From NCBI GenBank assembly GCA_963715025.1, contig CAVQQQ010000009.1:558001-622000 (forward strand): DNA of 64,000 nt, read 5' to 3'. The DNA is from DASSJT01 sp963715025. Lineage in GTDB: Bacteria; Actinomycetota; Actinomycetes; Actinomycetales; Dermatophilaceae. Position 1 is the stretch's first letter; each line of letters opens with the position of its first letter. The position numbers and the translations under genes were made by a program. The notes under the pieces are model-generated. The model was not told the DNA's origin. It ran no database searches and saw only the letters and a program-made list of their open reading frames with translations. This document shows positions 46,696 to 57,155 of the stretch, piece by piece.

Positions 46696-46854
46696 GGGTG
46701 CGGGTGCTTCCTCTGCGATGGCCGCGGACAACGGCGGTCGGGTGGAGGTGCGGCCTCGGCGGTCACGCCGGTATGCCGGTTGGCGGGTCTTGGGGCCGGC
46801 TTGGTGTCCGGTGTGCCGAAGGCCCTCCTGCCGCTCTCGAAACCCAGCTACGGC

Positions 46855-46892
46855 GTTCCAAGATGCGGAAATCTATTTACGAATAACGGAAG
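46855..46892. promoter_or_regulatory. tandem operator upstream of uricase
   Basis: GTTCCAAGATGCGGAAA (46855-46871) and TTTACGAATAACGGAAG (46876-46892) are two copies of the TTTCCG-N5-CGGAA type element, again with a 21-bp period. They lie in the 293-bp gap between uricase and the upstream HTH gene. That gap otherwise holds no gene. Confidence 0.6.
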
Positions 46893-46988
46893 GTTAGGGC
46901 GTGACCTGAGTCACGTCAACAGTTTGTTGAAAACCAGTCTCCGCGGCCGCCGGGGGACCTGCCAGTCGAGGCGCGTGGCCCCCCGGGT

Positions 46989-47495
46989 TCAGGGAGCGTC
47001 GGCGCGGCTGCGGTTGAGGTAGTTGTAGACAGTGAACCGGGTCAGCCCGAGCGCCTCGGCCACCGTTTCTGCCGACTTGCGCATCTCGAACGCGCCGCGC
47101 TCCTCGAGGAGCCGCACCGCCCGCTGCTTGCCGGCCCGCGGAAGGGTGTGCAGCGGGCCGCCGAGCTCGGCCTCGACGCCGGCGATGAGCCGTGCCAGTC
47201 CGTCGGACAGGTCTGTGGACACTCCCTCACGGGGGACAGCGGTCAGCGGCGCGAGCGGTGGCAGGCGCACGTGGAAGAGCACATCGCCGAGCCACTGGAT
47301 CGGGATGTCGCCCGGTCTGGGGTCGCCATCCACGACGTGGCCGCCAACCCGGTCCAGCAAGGGGCGCAGGGCAGCCTGGAGGGATGCCGACTGCGCCGCC
47401 GCCAGCGCCGCGGTGCGAGCTTCCCTGCGGGCGGACCGATTTGGCCCAGCCACCCCGGTCCGTGCCTGCCGCGCTCGACGCGTCTGGTCAGGCAT
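46989..47495 (-). CDS. HTH regulator with YheO/DauR-type C-terminal domain
   Basis: A 168-aa protein. The first 35 residues are basic and Ala/Arg-rich. The C-terminal 55 residues, LPRAGKQRAVRLLEERGAF ... AEALGLTRFTVYNYLNR, form a helix-turn-helix like that of YheO/DauR-type regulators. It lacks the N-terminal PAS-like sensor usual in that family, so it is short. Its place between the uricase and malic enzyme units makes it a candidate for the operator-binding protein of the cluster, though an unlinked IclR-type regulator is possible. The ATG at 47495 overlaps the preceding gene by 8 bp. Confidence 0.7.
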   Translation of the reverse strand: MPDQTRRARQARTGVAGPNRSARREARTAALAAAQSASLQAALRPLLDRVGGHVVDGDPRPGDIPIQWLGDVLFHVRLPPLAPLTAVPREGVSTDLSDGLARLIAGVEAELGGPLHTLPRAGKQRAVRLLEERGAFEMRKSAETVAEALGLTRFTVYNYLNRSRADAP

Positions 47496-47736
47496 GGCCG
47501 TCGGCACGCTCCATCTGCAGGGTTACGCGAGTTGCTCCCGCATCCAGGGCCTCGCCGAGCGCCGCGCCCAGGACGGCGAGGACAGTGACCGCGTCACCCT
47601 CTACGGACGTGCCGAGCGGGCCCAGGTCTGGCTCCAAGCCGGCCTCGCTGAGCCGGTCGGCAGCAGCCGTGACGTGCTGGGGCAGTTCGCCCTCGCCGTG
47701 GAACGGCTCGGTCGTGAACTCGACGCGCACCCGCAT
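47488..47736 (-). CDS. thiamine-binding-type (MTH1187/YkoF-like) protein
   Basis: An 82-aa protein with the small ferredoxin-like fold of the MTH1187/YkoF family: VRVEFTTEPFHGEGELPQHV, GLEPDLGPLGTSVEGD and GATRVTLQMERA. Some members bind thiamine. As Gcl needs thiamine diphosphate, a link is possible but unproven. It is coupled to the HTH gene. Confidence 0.7.
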   Translation of the reverse strand: MRVRVEFTTEPFHGEGELPQHVTAAADRLSEAGLEPDLGPLGTSVEGDAVTVLAVLGAALGEALDAGATRVTLQMERADGHA

Positions 47737-47815
47737 GGCACCAAGGTAGTCCCGCCTCGCCAGGGGTGTTCCCCATGGGCAAGTCCCTGATCGAAGGTCG
47801 TCGCGGGGCCGATGG

Positions 47816-49059
47816 TTAAACCGTGCGCCACGCCAGCGTCGAGAGGCGGGACGCGTCCAGACCGGTCGCGGCGGTGGCCTCGTCGACCGACACCGCGCCA
47901 CAGTCCACACCGCGCACGATGAAGTCGGCGAGCGCCCGGGCGGTGGCGGGCTCGTCCAGGAAGCCGGAGCCGGTCTGCTCGACGTACCGCCTCAATCGGT
48001 CGGCCGTTTGCTCGAATCCGCTCCGGTAGAAGGCGAATACGGCGGCATACCGCGTCGGCAGCTGGGCCGGATGGAGGTCCCAGCCCTGGTAGTAGCCCCG
48101 CTCCAGGGACCGCCGGACCAGCCGGTGGTGCAGCGCCCACGCGCTGCGCACGAACTGCCGCTCTCCCACCGGGATCACGTTCGTCGAGCCATCCGACAGC
48201 CGCACCCCAGTGCCCGCGGCGGCGACCTGCATGACCGACTTGGCGTAGTCGGCCGCCGGGTGCTCCATGCTCTGGAACTCGGCCGGGACGCCGCACGAGG
48301 CGGAGTAGTCGTACGTCCCGTAGTGCAGCCCCGTGCACCGGCCCTCGGACGCATGGACCATCCGGGCCACCAGCGCGGTCCCGTCTGGACCGAGGATCGC
48401 CTGAGGGGTCTCGACCTGGATCTCGAAGCCCAGCGAGCCGCGCGCCAGCCCCAGTGCGGACTCGAGCTGGCCGGCTGCGAAGACCATCGCCTCGACCTGC
48501 TCGACCGACGTCACCTTGGGCAGCGTCACGACGAATCCCTCCGGCAGCGTCCCGGACGAACCCGCGAGGGCCTCCAGGAACCTGGCGAGGGTGCGCAGCC
48601 CCCGGCGCCGGGTCGGTGCCTCGAAGCTCTTGAACCGTATGCCGTGACACGGCGGCGCGGTCCCCTCGCCGATCGCTTGGGTCAGGGCCCGTGCCGCGGC
48701 CACCACTGTGGCGTCCTCGTCGGCATCGCCGCGCTGGCCATAGCCGTCCTCGAAGTCGATCCGCAGGTCCTCGATCGGCTCGGCGGCGAGCTTGTCGCGC
48801 ACCGGCTGCTCCAGCCCGGCGGCCTCGCCGAGGACCTGCCGGAAGCCCTCGACATCCGCGTCGACCGCGCCCAGGGCGGCGCTCCCCCACTCGGGCACCA
48901 GCCCGGCGTGAAACCGGTCCGCCGGCACGTAGACCGTGTGCACCGGTTGTCGGGTAGCGCGCTCCCCTGGGTAGCCGTTGGCGAGCGCCGCGTCGGCGCC
49001 GGCCAGTCTTGTATCCAGCCGGTCTGCGAGGTCGTCCACGATTCCTTGGGCCAGCAGCG

Positions 49060-49063
<4 letters not shown>
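47816..49063 (-). CDS. CitE/HpcH-like aldolase of unknown substrate
   Basis: A 415-aa protein of the HpcH/HpaI aldolase and citrate-lyase-beta superfamily (the DUF6986-type group as I recall it). Metal- and substrate-binding motifs are EDLRIDFEDGYGQRGD, HGIRFKSFEAPTRRRGLRTL, LGFEIQVETPQAI and LHYGTYDYSASCG. It is not a typical malate synthase. Coupled by GTGA to malic enzyme in a ureide regulon, it could condense or cleave a glyoxylate-derived acid (a malate- or malyl-type compound). The GTG at 49063 is the natural start; the longer open frame belongs to the shadow of malic enzyme. Confidence 0.8.
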
Positions 49064-50490
<1,427 letters not shown>

Positions 50491-50512
50491 GGCAATCCTC
50501 CTCGATGGCGTT

Positions 50513-50550
50513 TTTCTGTATCGTGGATAGTATCTTCTGGTGTCCGGAAG
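50513..50550. promoter_or_regulatory. tandem operator before malic enzyme
   Basis: TTTCTGTATCGTGGATA (50513-50529) differs from the xdhA site only by C/T transitions. A second copy, CTTCTGGTGTCCGGAAG (50534-50550), follows with the same 21-bp period. The site lies in the 353-bp gap upstream of malic enzyme. Confidence 0.6.
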
Positions 50551-50843
50551 TCAACGGGCCAAAGGTCACCCTTTCGGGAAGCCTGCGACCCCGCCCAGGC
50601 ATCCGCGACCAGCCGCCGCCGGCGATCAGCGTCTCGCGGAGCAGGTGTGGACGGTGGGTGATGGTTTGGTGCACCCCAGCATCCAGCAGTCGGTGGGGTC
50701 TACGGGGGCTATGGGGCCGGAAAGGTCACTGTTCACGGAAGACTCGACGGGGCGTGGCCAGCTGGGCTCTGCGTCGCCATTGGGATCCGCCGTCCCTGGG
50801 CGGGGGCACGATGGTTGCAGGAGACCGACTGGAGGGACATCCC
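50551..50843. other. gene-free stretch with a direct repeat
   Basis: Between the malic enzyme operator and the cupin gene I see no gene. AAAGGTCAC followed by GGAAG occurs at 50561-50581 and again at 50721-50741 (16 of 21 bases alike, 160 bp apart); the meaning is unknown. The second copy is about 100 bp before the cupin start. Confidence 0.4.
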
Positions 50844-51248
50844 ATGAGCGAGCCCGTCACGTCCCAGCAGACCCAGGCGACCAGCCTCGGAGCGGCAGCC
50901 TCAGCTCTGGCTGACACCTGGAGTCCCAGGGTCGCAGGCCAGGTCAACGACGTGCTGGTCAAGGTGGTCAGGATCGAGGGCGAGTTCGTCTGGCACGACC
51001 ACCCGGCGACCGACGAGGCGTTCCTCGTCCTGTCGGGGCGCCTTCGGCTGCAGGTCCGGGACGGCTCGCCACCGCGAGAGCGAACCCTCGATATGGCGCC
51101 CGGCGACTTCTTCGTGGTCCCGTGCGGGGTGGAGCACTGCCCCGTCGCCGACCCGGGCACGACGATCGCCCTGCTGGAGGCGGCCGGCACGGTCAACACC
51201 GGCGCGGCCGGCGGGACCCTGACGCCGCCGGTCGACCAGCCGCTCTGA
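50844..51248 (+). CDS. small cupin-domain protein
   Basis: A 134-aa single cupin. The metal-binding motif HDHPATDEAFLVLSG is followed by MAPGDFFVVPCGVEHCP, giving the usual 2-His/Glu plus His site. The specific function is unknown; such proteins are isomerases, dioxygenases or sensors. GGAGGG lies 8 nt before the ATG. It is transcribed alone and ends at a strong bidirectional terminator. Confidence 0.8.
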   Translation: MSEPVTSQQTQATSLGAAASALADTWSPRVAGQVNDVLVKVVRIEGEFVWHDHPATDEAFLVLSGRLRLQVRDGSPPRERTLDMAPGDFFVVPCGVEHCPVADPGTTIALLEAAGTVNTGAAGGTLTPPVDQPL

Positions 51249-51320
51249 GCGCCGCACCCAGCCGGTCGTGACCGGCGTCGGGCCGGGATCTGCTCGCACC
51301 CGTGAGTGATACAACCCTGC

Positions 51321-51368
51321 TGATTCTTGGGCCCTGCGACCGAGCTTCGGCCGCAGGGCCCAGAATCA
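51321..51368. terminator. bidirectional terminator
   Basis: An 18-nt arm (51321-51338) and a 17-nt arm (51352-51368) pair with one bulged base around GGGCCCTGCG, between the convergent cupin and ABC permease genes. The outer AT-rich bases give short T-runs on both sides. Confidence 0.75.
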
Positions 51369-51377
51369 GCGAATCGA

Positions 51378-52160
51378 TCAGACCGACCTCTGGTACGCCC
51401 CGAAGGCCCGCGTGGCGAGCCATCCCATCACCAGGGCGACGGCGGCCAGGGCGCCCAGCCGCGGACCGATGACCGACCAGTCGGGCGTGGCCGAGAGGCC
51501 CTCACGGCTGATCACGACGGCCCAGTCCACCGGGTTGTAGCGGGCGGCGGTCTGGATCCAGGACGGTGCCAGGCTGAGGTCCATGATCGCCGAGGAGAGG
51601 AAGGTCAGCGGCAGGCTCAGCAGCTGGCTGATGCCGATCAGCGCCTCCTGCTGGCGGGCCAGGAGCGCCACCGCGTTGGACATGGCCGCGAACACGATGG
51701 TGAGCAGGATCGCCGCCGCGAAGGTGAGCAAGGCGCCGTTGACCGGGTTGTCGAACCTGGCGCCACCGGCATACGCGACTGCGAAGATCACCGCCGTCTG
51801 GACGATCGAGGTGATCGACTGGTAGGCAACCGTGCCGTTCATCATCGCCCCACGCCGCACCGGCGAGGCCAGCAGGCGGTCCATGACCCCGAGGTTCATG
51901 TCCTCGATGTAGACCGTGCCCGCCCATGCCGCCGAGAACAGGGCGGTCATCGCGACGACTCCAGGGGTGAGGTACTCGAGGAACGTGCCGCCCTCGGCGC
52001 TGAACCCCGGGATCTCGATCACCTTCTGGAACAGCTGCCCGAACATCAGCAGCCAGAACATCGGCTGGATCAGGGTGATCAGGACGAAGGCCGGCTGGCG
52101 CAGCAGGGCGGTGAGCGAGCGCTTCGTCAGGAGCACGGAGTGGGTGGCGAGGGTGGTCAT
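51378..52160 (-). CDS. ABC-2 type exporter permease
   Basis: A 260-aa membrane protein with about six helices and the ABC-2 signature region PVRRGAMMNGTVAYQS. It resembles DrrB-type drug or lipid exporters: QPAFVLITLIQPMFWLLMFG at the N-terminus and YNPVDWAVVISREGL late in the chain. It forms a transporter with the ATPase encoded upstream, which it overlaps by ATGA. The substrate is unknown. Confidence 0.9.
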   Translation of the reverse strand: MTTLATHSVLLTKRSLTALLRQPAFVLITLIQPMFWLLMFGQLFQKVIEIPGFSAEGGTFLEYLTPGVVAMTALFSAAWAGTVYIEDMNLGVMDRLLASPVRRGAMMNGTVAYQSITSIVQTAVIFAVAYAGGARFDNPVNGALLTFAAAILLTIVFAAMSNAVALLARQQEALIGISQLLSLPLTFLSSAIMDLSLAPSWIQTAARYNPVDWAVVISREGLSATPDWSVIGPRLGALAAVALVMGWLATRAFGAYQRSV

Positions 52161-53194
52161 CGGGCTGCTCCTTCGAACGCGCGCCCGGCGTGGCGCAGGT
52201 AGACGTCGTCCAGCGACGGGCGGGCGACCGTCGCCGAGGCGACCGCGAGGCCGCCCTGTTCAAGCGCCGCGAGGACGCTCGGGATGGCGCGCGCGCCGAC
52301 GTCGGCGCGGGCGCGCAGGGTGCGGCCCTCGTGGGACAGGTCGCGCAGCTCTCCTACATGGCCGAGCCGGGCGAGGGCAGCCGGAGCGTCGGCCGCGTCC
52401 GCGAGCTCGACGACCACCGCGTCGCCGCGCAGCTCGCTCTTGAGCTCCTCGGGCGTGCCTTCGGCGACGATGCGGCCGGCGTCGACGATGGCGAGCCGGT
52501 CGGCAAGGTGGTCGGCCTCGTCGAGGTAGTGGGTCGTGAGGAGCACGGTCATCCGCTCGGCGGAGGCCATCCGGGCGATCTCGGCCCACATCTCGGCGCG
52601 CGCCTCCGGGTCGAGCCCGGTGGTGGGCTCGTCCAGGAAGAGGACCACGGGCCGGTTGACCAGGCCGATGGCGACATCGAGCTTGCGCTGCATGCCGCCG
52701 CTGTAGGTCTTGGTGAGCCGGTCGGCCGCCTCGACGAGGCCGAAGCGCTCGAGCAGCTCGCTCGTGCGGGACTTGGCCTGCCGGCGGCTGAGCCCCTGGA
52801 TCCGTGCGGCCATGACGATGCTCTCCCGGCCGGTCATCATCGGCGCCGCGCTGGACTTCTGACCGACCAGGCCGATGGAGCGGCGTACCGCATCCGGGTG
52901 TCGCGCCACGTCGCGGCCGGCGACCCGGGCCTGGCCCGAGTCAGGACGCGAGAGCGTCGAGAGGATCTTGACGGTGGTGGACTTGCCGGCGCCGTTGGGG
53001 CCGAGGACCCCATAGACCTGGCCCTCCTCGACCTTCAGGCTGAGCCCGTCGAGGGCTTGGACTCGCGGCTTGCCCCTGCCACCGGGGTAGGTCTTGACGA
53101 GCTCGGTGGCGTTGATGGCGAACCCGCTCGAGCCGGGTGGCGACCCTGGGCTGGGAGGTGACTGGACGGCATACGGCATCGATCGACTGTTCAC
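52157..53194 (-). CDS. ABC exporter ATPase (DrrA-type)
   Basis: A 345-aa ATPase: Walker A GPNGAGKST, signature YSGGMQRKLD, Walker B VVLFLDEPTTGLDP, and the C-terminal DrrA-type extension (about 250-345) ending in SLDDVYLRHAGR. It powers the permease encoded next. The GTG start at 53194 is tentative; an ATG four codons later (MPYAVQ) is equally likely. The first 30 residues are Pro/Ser-rich. The PadR gene follows upstream on the same strand, a common pairing for inducible exporters. Confidence 0.9.
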   Translation of the reverse strand: MNSRSMPYAVQSPPSPGSPPGSSGFAINATELVKTYPGGRGKPRVQALDGLSLKVEEGQVYGVLGPNGAGKSTTVKILSTLSRPDSGQARVAGRDVARHPDAVRRSIGLVGQKSSAAPMMTGRESIVMAARIQGLSRRQAKSRTSELLERFGLVEAADRLTKTYSGGMQRKLDVAIGLVNRPVVLFLDEPTTGLDPEARAEMWAEIARMASAERMTVLLTTHYLDEADHLADRLAIVDAGRIVAEGTPEELKSELRGDAVVVELADAADAPAALARLGHVGELRDLSHEGRTLRARADVGARAIPSVLAALEQGGLAVASATVARPSLDDVYLRHAGRAFEGAAR

Positions 53195-53347
53195 GGTGAC
53201 TCCTTGTCTGGTGCTGGATGAGGAGTCGGGCCGAGCGGGCTGCCGTATGGTGGAAGTGCGCCTTGAGAAGCCACACGGCAGGTCCGCTTGGACCGATCTC
53301 GAGGGTGGGCCCCCGGCCAGGCGTTGCTGCGCCTGCCGGGGGTCGTC

Positions 53348-54037
53348 TCAGTGCTGGGGGTCGGGTGGCGCCAGGGCTCGGCCCTCCTCCCCCAGGTGGG
53401 CGACCGGGTCGGCCATGATCTGCTCGAACGTCATGCCCGACTCGACGAGCTCGTGCATGCGCCGCCAGCCCTTGGTGCCGGGCAGCGAGCCGGTGCGGAT
53501 GTCCTGGGCGAGCTGGCGCACGAACGCCAGCTCGGCATGGAGCATCGCCTCGCGGAACACGCCCTCGATGAGGAACAGCTCGGGCAGGCCCTGCTCGCGA
53601 GCCATGGTGTGCGCCACGTTCAGGCCGCGCAGCTCCACCTCCAGCGCACGGGCGCGGTCCTCGAGCAGTCGGGCGGCCTCGTCGGGGGGCAGGCCCGGGA
53701 GCAGGCTGAGCCCGGCCTCAAGCTGCGAGGGGTCTTGACTGGGCACTGCGATGATCTCCGCCAGCCAGTCCTCGAACTCGGCCAGCCCGGCCGCCGTGAT
53801 GCCGTAGACCGTTCGCTCGGGCCGCCGGCCCTCGCGGATCGTCTCCCGGGGCTCGATCAGCCCGTGCTTCTGGAGCGACTCGACGACGGAGTAGAGCGAC
53901 CCGTAGTTGAGCTTGATGCTCTTTTCCTTGCCGCGGCTGCGCAGGGTGCTGGAGATCTCATAGGGATGCATCGGCCGCTCGCCCAGGCAGCCCAGCACGG
54001 CGAGTGCCAGGGGGTTGTTGACGCGGCGGCGGGACAT
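53348..54037 (-). CDS. PadR-family repressor
   Basis: A 229-aa regulator with an N-terminal winged helix (NPLALAVLGCLGERPMHPYEIS, LNYGSLYSVVESLQKHGLIE) and a helical C-terminal dimerisation domain. PadR proteins usually repress adjacent exporters until a drug binds. The gene precedes the ABC exporter on the same strand, and a perfect palindrome lies in its own promoter. Confidence 0.9.
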   Translation of the reverse strand: MSRRRVNNPLALAVLGCLGERPMHPYEISSTLRSRGKEKSIKLNYGSLYSVVESLQKHGLIEPRETIREGRRPERTVYGITAAGLAEFEDWLAEIIAVPSQDPSQLEAGLSLLPGLPPDEAARLLEDRARALEVELRGLNVAHTMAREQGLPELFLIEGVFREAMLHAELAFVRQLAQDIRTGSLPGTKGWRRMHELVESGMTFEQIMADPVAHLGEEGRALAPPDPQH

Positions 54038-54080
54038 CTCTCTCCTGAGGCTGGTGGTGACGGCGCGGGTACACGGTCAC

Positions 54081-54102
54081 GAATACTCGATTCAGAGTAT
54101 TC
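54081..54102. promoter_or_regulatory. palindromic operator before padR
   Basis: GAATACTC (54081-54088) and GAGTATTC (54095-54102) are perfect inverted repeats with a 6-bp centre, 44 bp upstream of the padR start. The ATAC/GTAT core fits known PadR sites, so autoregulation of the padR-exporter unit is likely. Confidence 0.7.
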
Positions 54103-54245
54103 GCTCCCGACTAGAGAGATGTCAAGAGCCGAATCGGGTGCGTCGATAGGATGACCGTGGTGTGCCGGGAAGTCTGGTCGGCAGCGCCTGCCAGGTCGAG
54201 GGGCAGGTGTCCCACAGACGAGGCCCAACCGAGGGGGTCAACACC

Positions 54246-55706
54246 GTGTCCAGCCCGCCGCCGACTTCGCCCCCACCCGGCTCACCCACACCCGGCTCAC
54301 CCGGCTCACCCTCACCCACGCCCGGCCCGCGTCCACCCGACCCGCTGCCGTCCACGCCGTCGCCGCGCGAGCGGCTGTTCCACCGCTCGACCTGGACCGA
54401 GACCCAGTTCGTCGCCGATGCACTGCGCACCGAGACCGTAGGCGGCGCCCTGCTCCTCACCGCTGCCGTTGCCGCACTCATCTGGGCCAATTCGCCGTGG
54501 CGCGAGGGCTATTCGGCGCTGCTTGACTTGACGTTCGGCCCCAGTCCTCTGCACCTCTCGCTGTCCCTCGGCGCCTGGGCGTCAGACGGCCTCCTCGCCC
54601 TCTTCTTCTTCGTGGCGGGGCTGGAGCTCAAGCGCGAGTTCCTCGTCGGGGACCTCACCAGCCCGGCAAAGGCGGCACTGCCCGTGGCGGCTGCGGTGTG
54701 CGGGGTGGCCATCCCCGCCCTGGTGTATGCCGTGGTGGCGGCCTCCGTGGGCGGCGCCGGGGTGCTGCGCGGCTGGGCGATACCGACCGCCACTGACATC
54801 GCCTTCGCGCTCGCAGTCCTGGCCGTGCTCGCCACGCACCTGCCGGCGGCCCTGCGGTCGTTCCTCCTGACCCTGGCGGTGGTGGACGACCTCATCGCGA
54901 TCACGATCATCGCGCTCTTCTACACCGACCACCTCAGCGTCGGTTTCCTGCTCCTGGCCCTGCTCCCCCTGGCCGCCTTCGCCGCGCTGGTGCAGCGGCG
55001 CAACACCCGCTGGTGGCTGCTCGTGCCGCTCGCGGCCACGGCCTGGGCGCTGGTGCACGCCTCGGGCGTTCACGCGACCGTGGCGGGTGTTCTCCTCGGG
55101 CTCACGGTGCCGGTGCGCCCGCGCCGATCAGCCTCCCGGATCAGCACGCTGAGCCCGGAGACGGACGTGGCGCACCGTCTCGAGCACCGCCTGCGCCCCC
55201 TCTCCGCGGGCGTCGCCGTGCCGGTGTTCGCGTTCACGTCTGCAGGGGTGACCGTCGTCGGGGGCGGGCTTGGCGCGGCTCTGCGGGATGGCGCAGCCCT
55301 GGGTGTCGTCGCCGGTCTGGTGGGCGGAAAGCTCGTGGGTGTCTTCGGCGGGACGTGGGCCTTCGCGAGATTCACGAAGGCCGAGCTCGACGAGGACCTC
55401 TCGTGGTGGGACGTGCTCGGCCTGTCTCTGCTGGCCGGCATCGGCTTCACCGTGTCGCTGCTGGTCGGGGAGCTTGCCTTCGGCAGCGGCAGCGCGCGCG
55501 ATGAGCACGTCAAGCTCGCCATCCTCGTGGGCTCGCTCGTCTCAGCGGCCCTGGCCGCCGTCGTCCTGCGCCGCCGCAATGCCATCTACCGGCGCATCGA
55601 AGAGCTCGAGACCAGCGATCGCGATGGCGACGGCATCCCCGACTGTTTCCAGACCGCAGCCGGGGGGACTGGTCAGACGGGGACGCAGGACCGTCCGTCT
55701 GGGTAA
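54246..55706 (+). CDS. nhaA: Na+/H+ antiporter NhaA
   Basis: A 486-aa antiporter that expels sodium for protons at the cytoplasmic membrane. The ion-binding aspartates lie in [12 protein letters not shown] and [14 protein letters not shown], and [17 protein letters not shown] and [18 protein letters not shown] are family motifs. It is longer than E. coli NhaA (388 aa). The extra length is a Pro/Ser/Thr-rich, repeat-like N-terminal tail of about 40 residues and a hydrophilic C-terminal tail with a calcium-loop-like DRDGDGIPD. The GTG start at 54246 follows a GGGGG; a GTG at 54162 would lengthen the tail. Confidence 0.92.
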   Translation: MSSPPPTSPPPGSPTPGSPGSPSPTPGPRPPDPLPSTPSPRERLFHRSTWTETQFVADALRTETVGGALLLTAAVAALIWANSPWREGYSALLDLTFGPSPLHLSLSLGAWASDGLLALFFFVAGLELKREFLVGDLTSPAKAALPVAAAVCGVAIPALVYAVVAASVGGAGVLRGWAIPTATDIAFALAVLAVLATHLPAALRSFLLTLAVVDDLIAITIIALFYTDHLSVGFLLLALLPLAAFAALVQRRNTRWWLLVPLAATAWALVHASGVHATVAGVLLGLTVPVRPRRSASRISTLSPETDVAHRLEHRLRPLSAGVAVPVFAFTSAGVTVVGGGLGAALRDGAALGVVAGLVGGKLVGVFGGTWAFARFTKAELDEDLSWWDVLGLSLLAGIGFTVSLLVGELAFGSGSARDEHVKLAILVGSLVSAALAAVVLRRRNAIYRRIEELETSDRDGDGIPDCFQTAAGGTGQTGTQDRPSG

Positions 55707-55761
55707 GGTCTTGCTGAGCAAACCACGCACGCCCGCAGACGTCACTGACGAGGTGAAAGCC

Positions 55762-56166
55762 ATGGCCAGCAGCACCCCTGAGACGACTCCCGATACCGAG
55801 CGGACCTTCGGCCAGCTGGTCGCGGATGCCACTCGCGACATGCAGACCATCGTCCAGGGCGAGATCGCCCTGGCCAAGGCAGAGGTGACCTCGGGAGCCA
55901 AGGTCATGGGGATGGGCGCCGGCCTCCTGGGCGGGGCGGCATTCCTGGGGCTGCTCGGGCTCATCTTCCTGTTCCACACCATGGCCCAGGTGCTCGACAT
56001 CTGGCTGCCCCTCTGGGCCGCCTACGCCATCACCACCGGGTTCCTGTTCCTGCTCGCAGGAGTTCTCGCCCTCGCTGGTCGACGGGCCATCTCCAAGGCC
56101 AACCCCAGGCCCGAGCGCGCCATCGCCCAGGCGCAGGAGACCATCGCTACCTTCAAGTCCCGCTGA
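55762..56166 (+). CDS. holin-X/DUF1469-type membrane protein
   Basis: A 134-aa protein with a hydrophilic start, an amphipathic segment (VADATRDMQTIVQGEIALAKAEV) and two membrane helices (about 50-75 and 80-105). This fits the actinobacterial holin-X/DUF1469 family. These chromosomal proteins are not phage genes and their role is unclear. The start has AGGTGA six bases upstream. Confidence 0.8.
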   Translation: MASSTPETTPDTERTFGQLVADATRDMQTIVQGEIALAKAEVTSGAKVMGMGAGLLGGAAFLGLLGLIFLFHTMAQVLDIWLPLWAAYAITTGFLFLLAGVLALAGRRAISKANPRPERAIAQAQETIATFKSR

Positions 56167-56234
56167 GCCCCGCCGGGCACCCACCGGGCCGACCGGCATA
56201 CCCCTGAAGCAGCCGACACCGCTGGAAGGCCGCT

Positions 56235-57155
56235 GTGACCTCTGACGCCGCGTCCGTCCTCATCGAGGGCCCGTGGCAGCACCGCTTCGTCGCCGCCAAT
56301 GGCGCGCGGTTCCATATTGCCGAGCAGGGCCACGGCCCCCTCGTGCTGCTGCTGCACGGATTCCCGCAGTTCTGGTGGGCGTGGCGGCACCAGATGACGG
56401 CGCTCGCCGAGGCCGGCTACCACGCAGTGGCGCTCGACCTGCGCGGCTACGGCGCGTCTGACAAGCCACCGCGCGGCTACGACACCTGGACCTCGGCACG
56501 GGATGTCGCCAGTGTGATCAGATCGCTCGGCGAGCGTTCCGGTGTCGTGGTGGGCCAAGGGTGGGGCGGCTGGATCGCCTGGAGTATGCCGTCGCTCCAG
56601 CCCGCGGTGACCCGCGCCATCGCGTCCCTGGCCATGCCGCACCCCCGGGTCTTCCGGCGCGCAGCCTTCCACTCCGCCGGACAGCTGAAGGCCAACAGCT
56701 TCCTGCTCGGGCTGCAGCGGCCGTTCGTGCCCGAGCGGCAGATGACGGTCCACGGCGGCTTCGTCCACCGGGTGCTGCGCGAATGGGCGTCGCCGGAGGG
56801 GATCTGGCCGAGTCCGGAGGAGGCCGTGACGTACTCCGAGGCCATGGCGCTTCCCTTCGTCGGGCACTCGGCGGCGGAGTACTACCGCTGGCTGGTGCGC
56901 AGCCAGATGCGCCCCGACGGCTGGCGCTTCGCGCGGCAGTTGTCCGCGCCCATCCAAGTCCCGGTGCTCCAGCTGCACGGAGAGCACGACAGCATGATCC
57001 TCCCGGAGGCCATCGAGGGGTGCGCTGCCTACGCGGCCGACGGGTTCGAGCGCCACCTGATCGAGCGTGCCGGCCACTTCCTGTCCGAGGAGGCCCCAGG
57101 CCGGGTCAACGGATACCTGCTCAACTGGCTGGCGCGGGCCGCCTCTGCTTCCTGA
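56235..57155 (+). CDS. alpha/beta hydrolase, EphE-like, nucleophile replaced
   Basis: A 306-aa alpha/beta-hydrolase that looks like a soluble epoxide hydrolase: oxyanion motif LLHGFPQFWWAWRHQ, DLRGYGASDKPP, a late acid HGEHDSMI and base histidine ERAGHFLSEE. At the nucleophile elbow, where epoxide hydrolases have G-x-D-x-G, the sequence is VVGQGWGGW, so the aspartate is glycine. Activity as an epoxide hydrolase is therefore doubtful. The gene is in the conserved marP-nth-crp neighbourhood and is not part of the alkene island. Its last 35 bp overlap the convergent WS/DGAT gene. Confidence 0.85.
   Translation: MTSDAASVLIEGPWQHRFVAANGARFHIAEQGHGPLVLLLHGFPQFWWAWRHQMTALAEAGYHAVALDLRGYGASDKPPRGYDTWTSARDVASVIRSLGERSGVVVGQGWGGWIAWSMPSLQPAVTRAIASLAMPHPRVFRRAAFHSAGQLKANSFLLGLQRPFVPERQMTVHGGFVHRVLREWASPEGIWPSPEEAVTYSEAMALPFVGHSAAEYYRWLVRSQMRPDGWRFARQLSAPIQVPVLQLHGEHDSMILPEAIEGCAAYAADGFERHLIERAGHFLSEEAPGRVNGYLLNWLARAASAS

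Noticed and set aside
55762..56166. Holin-like gene as a sign of a prophage
   Set aside because: No other phage gene is near; chromosomal holin-X/DUF1469 proteins are common in Actinobacteria beside ephE-like genes.
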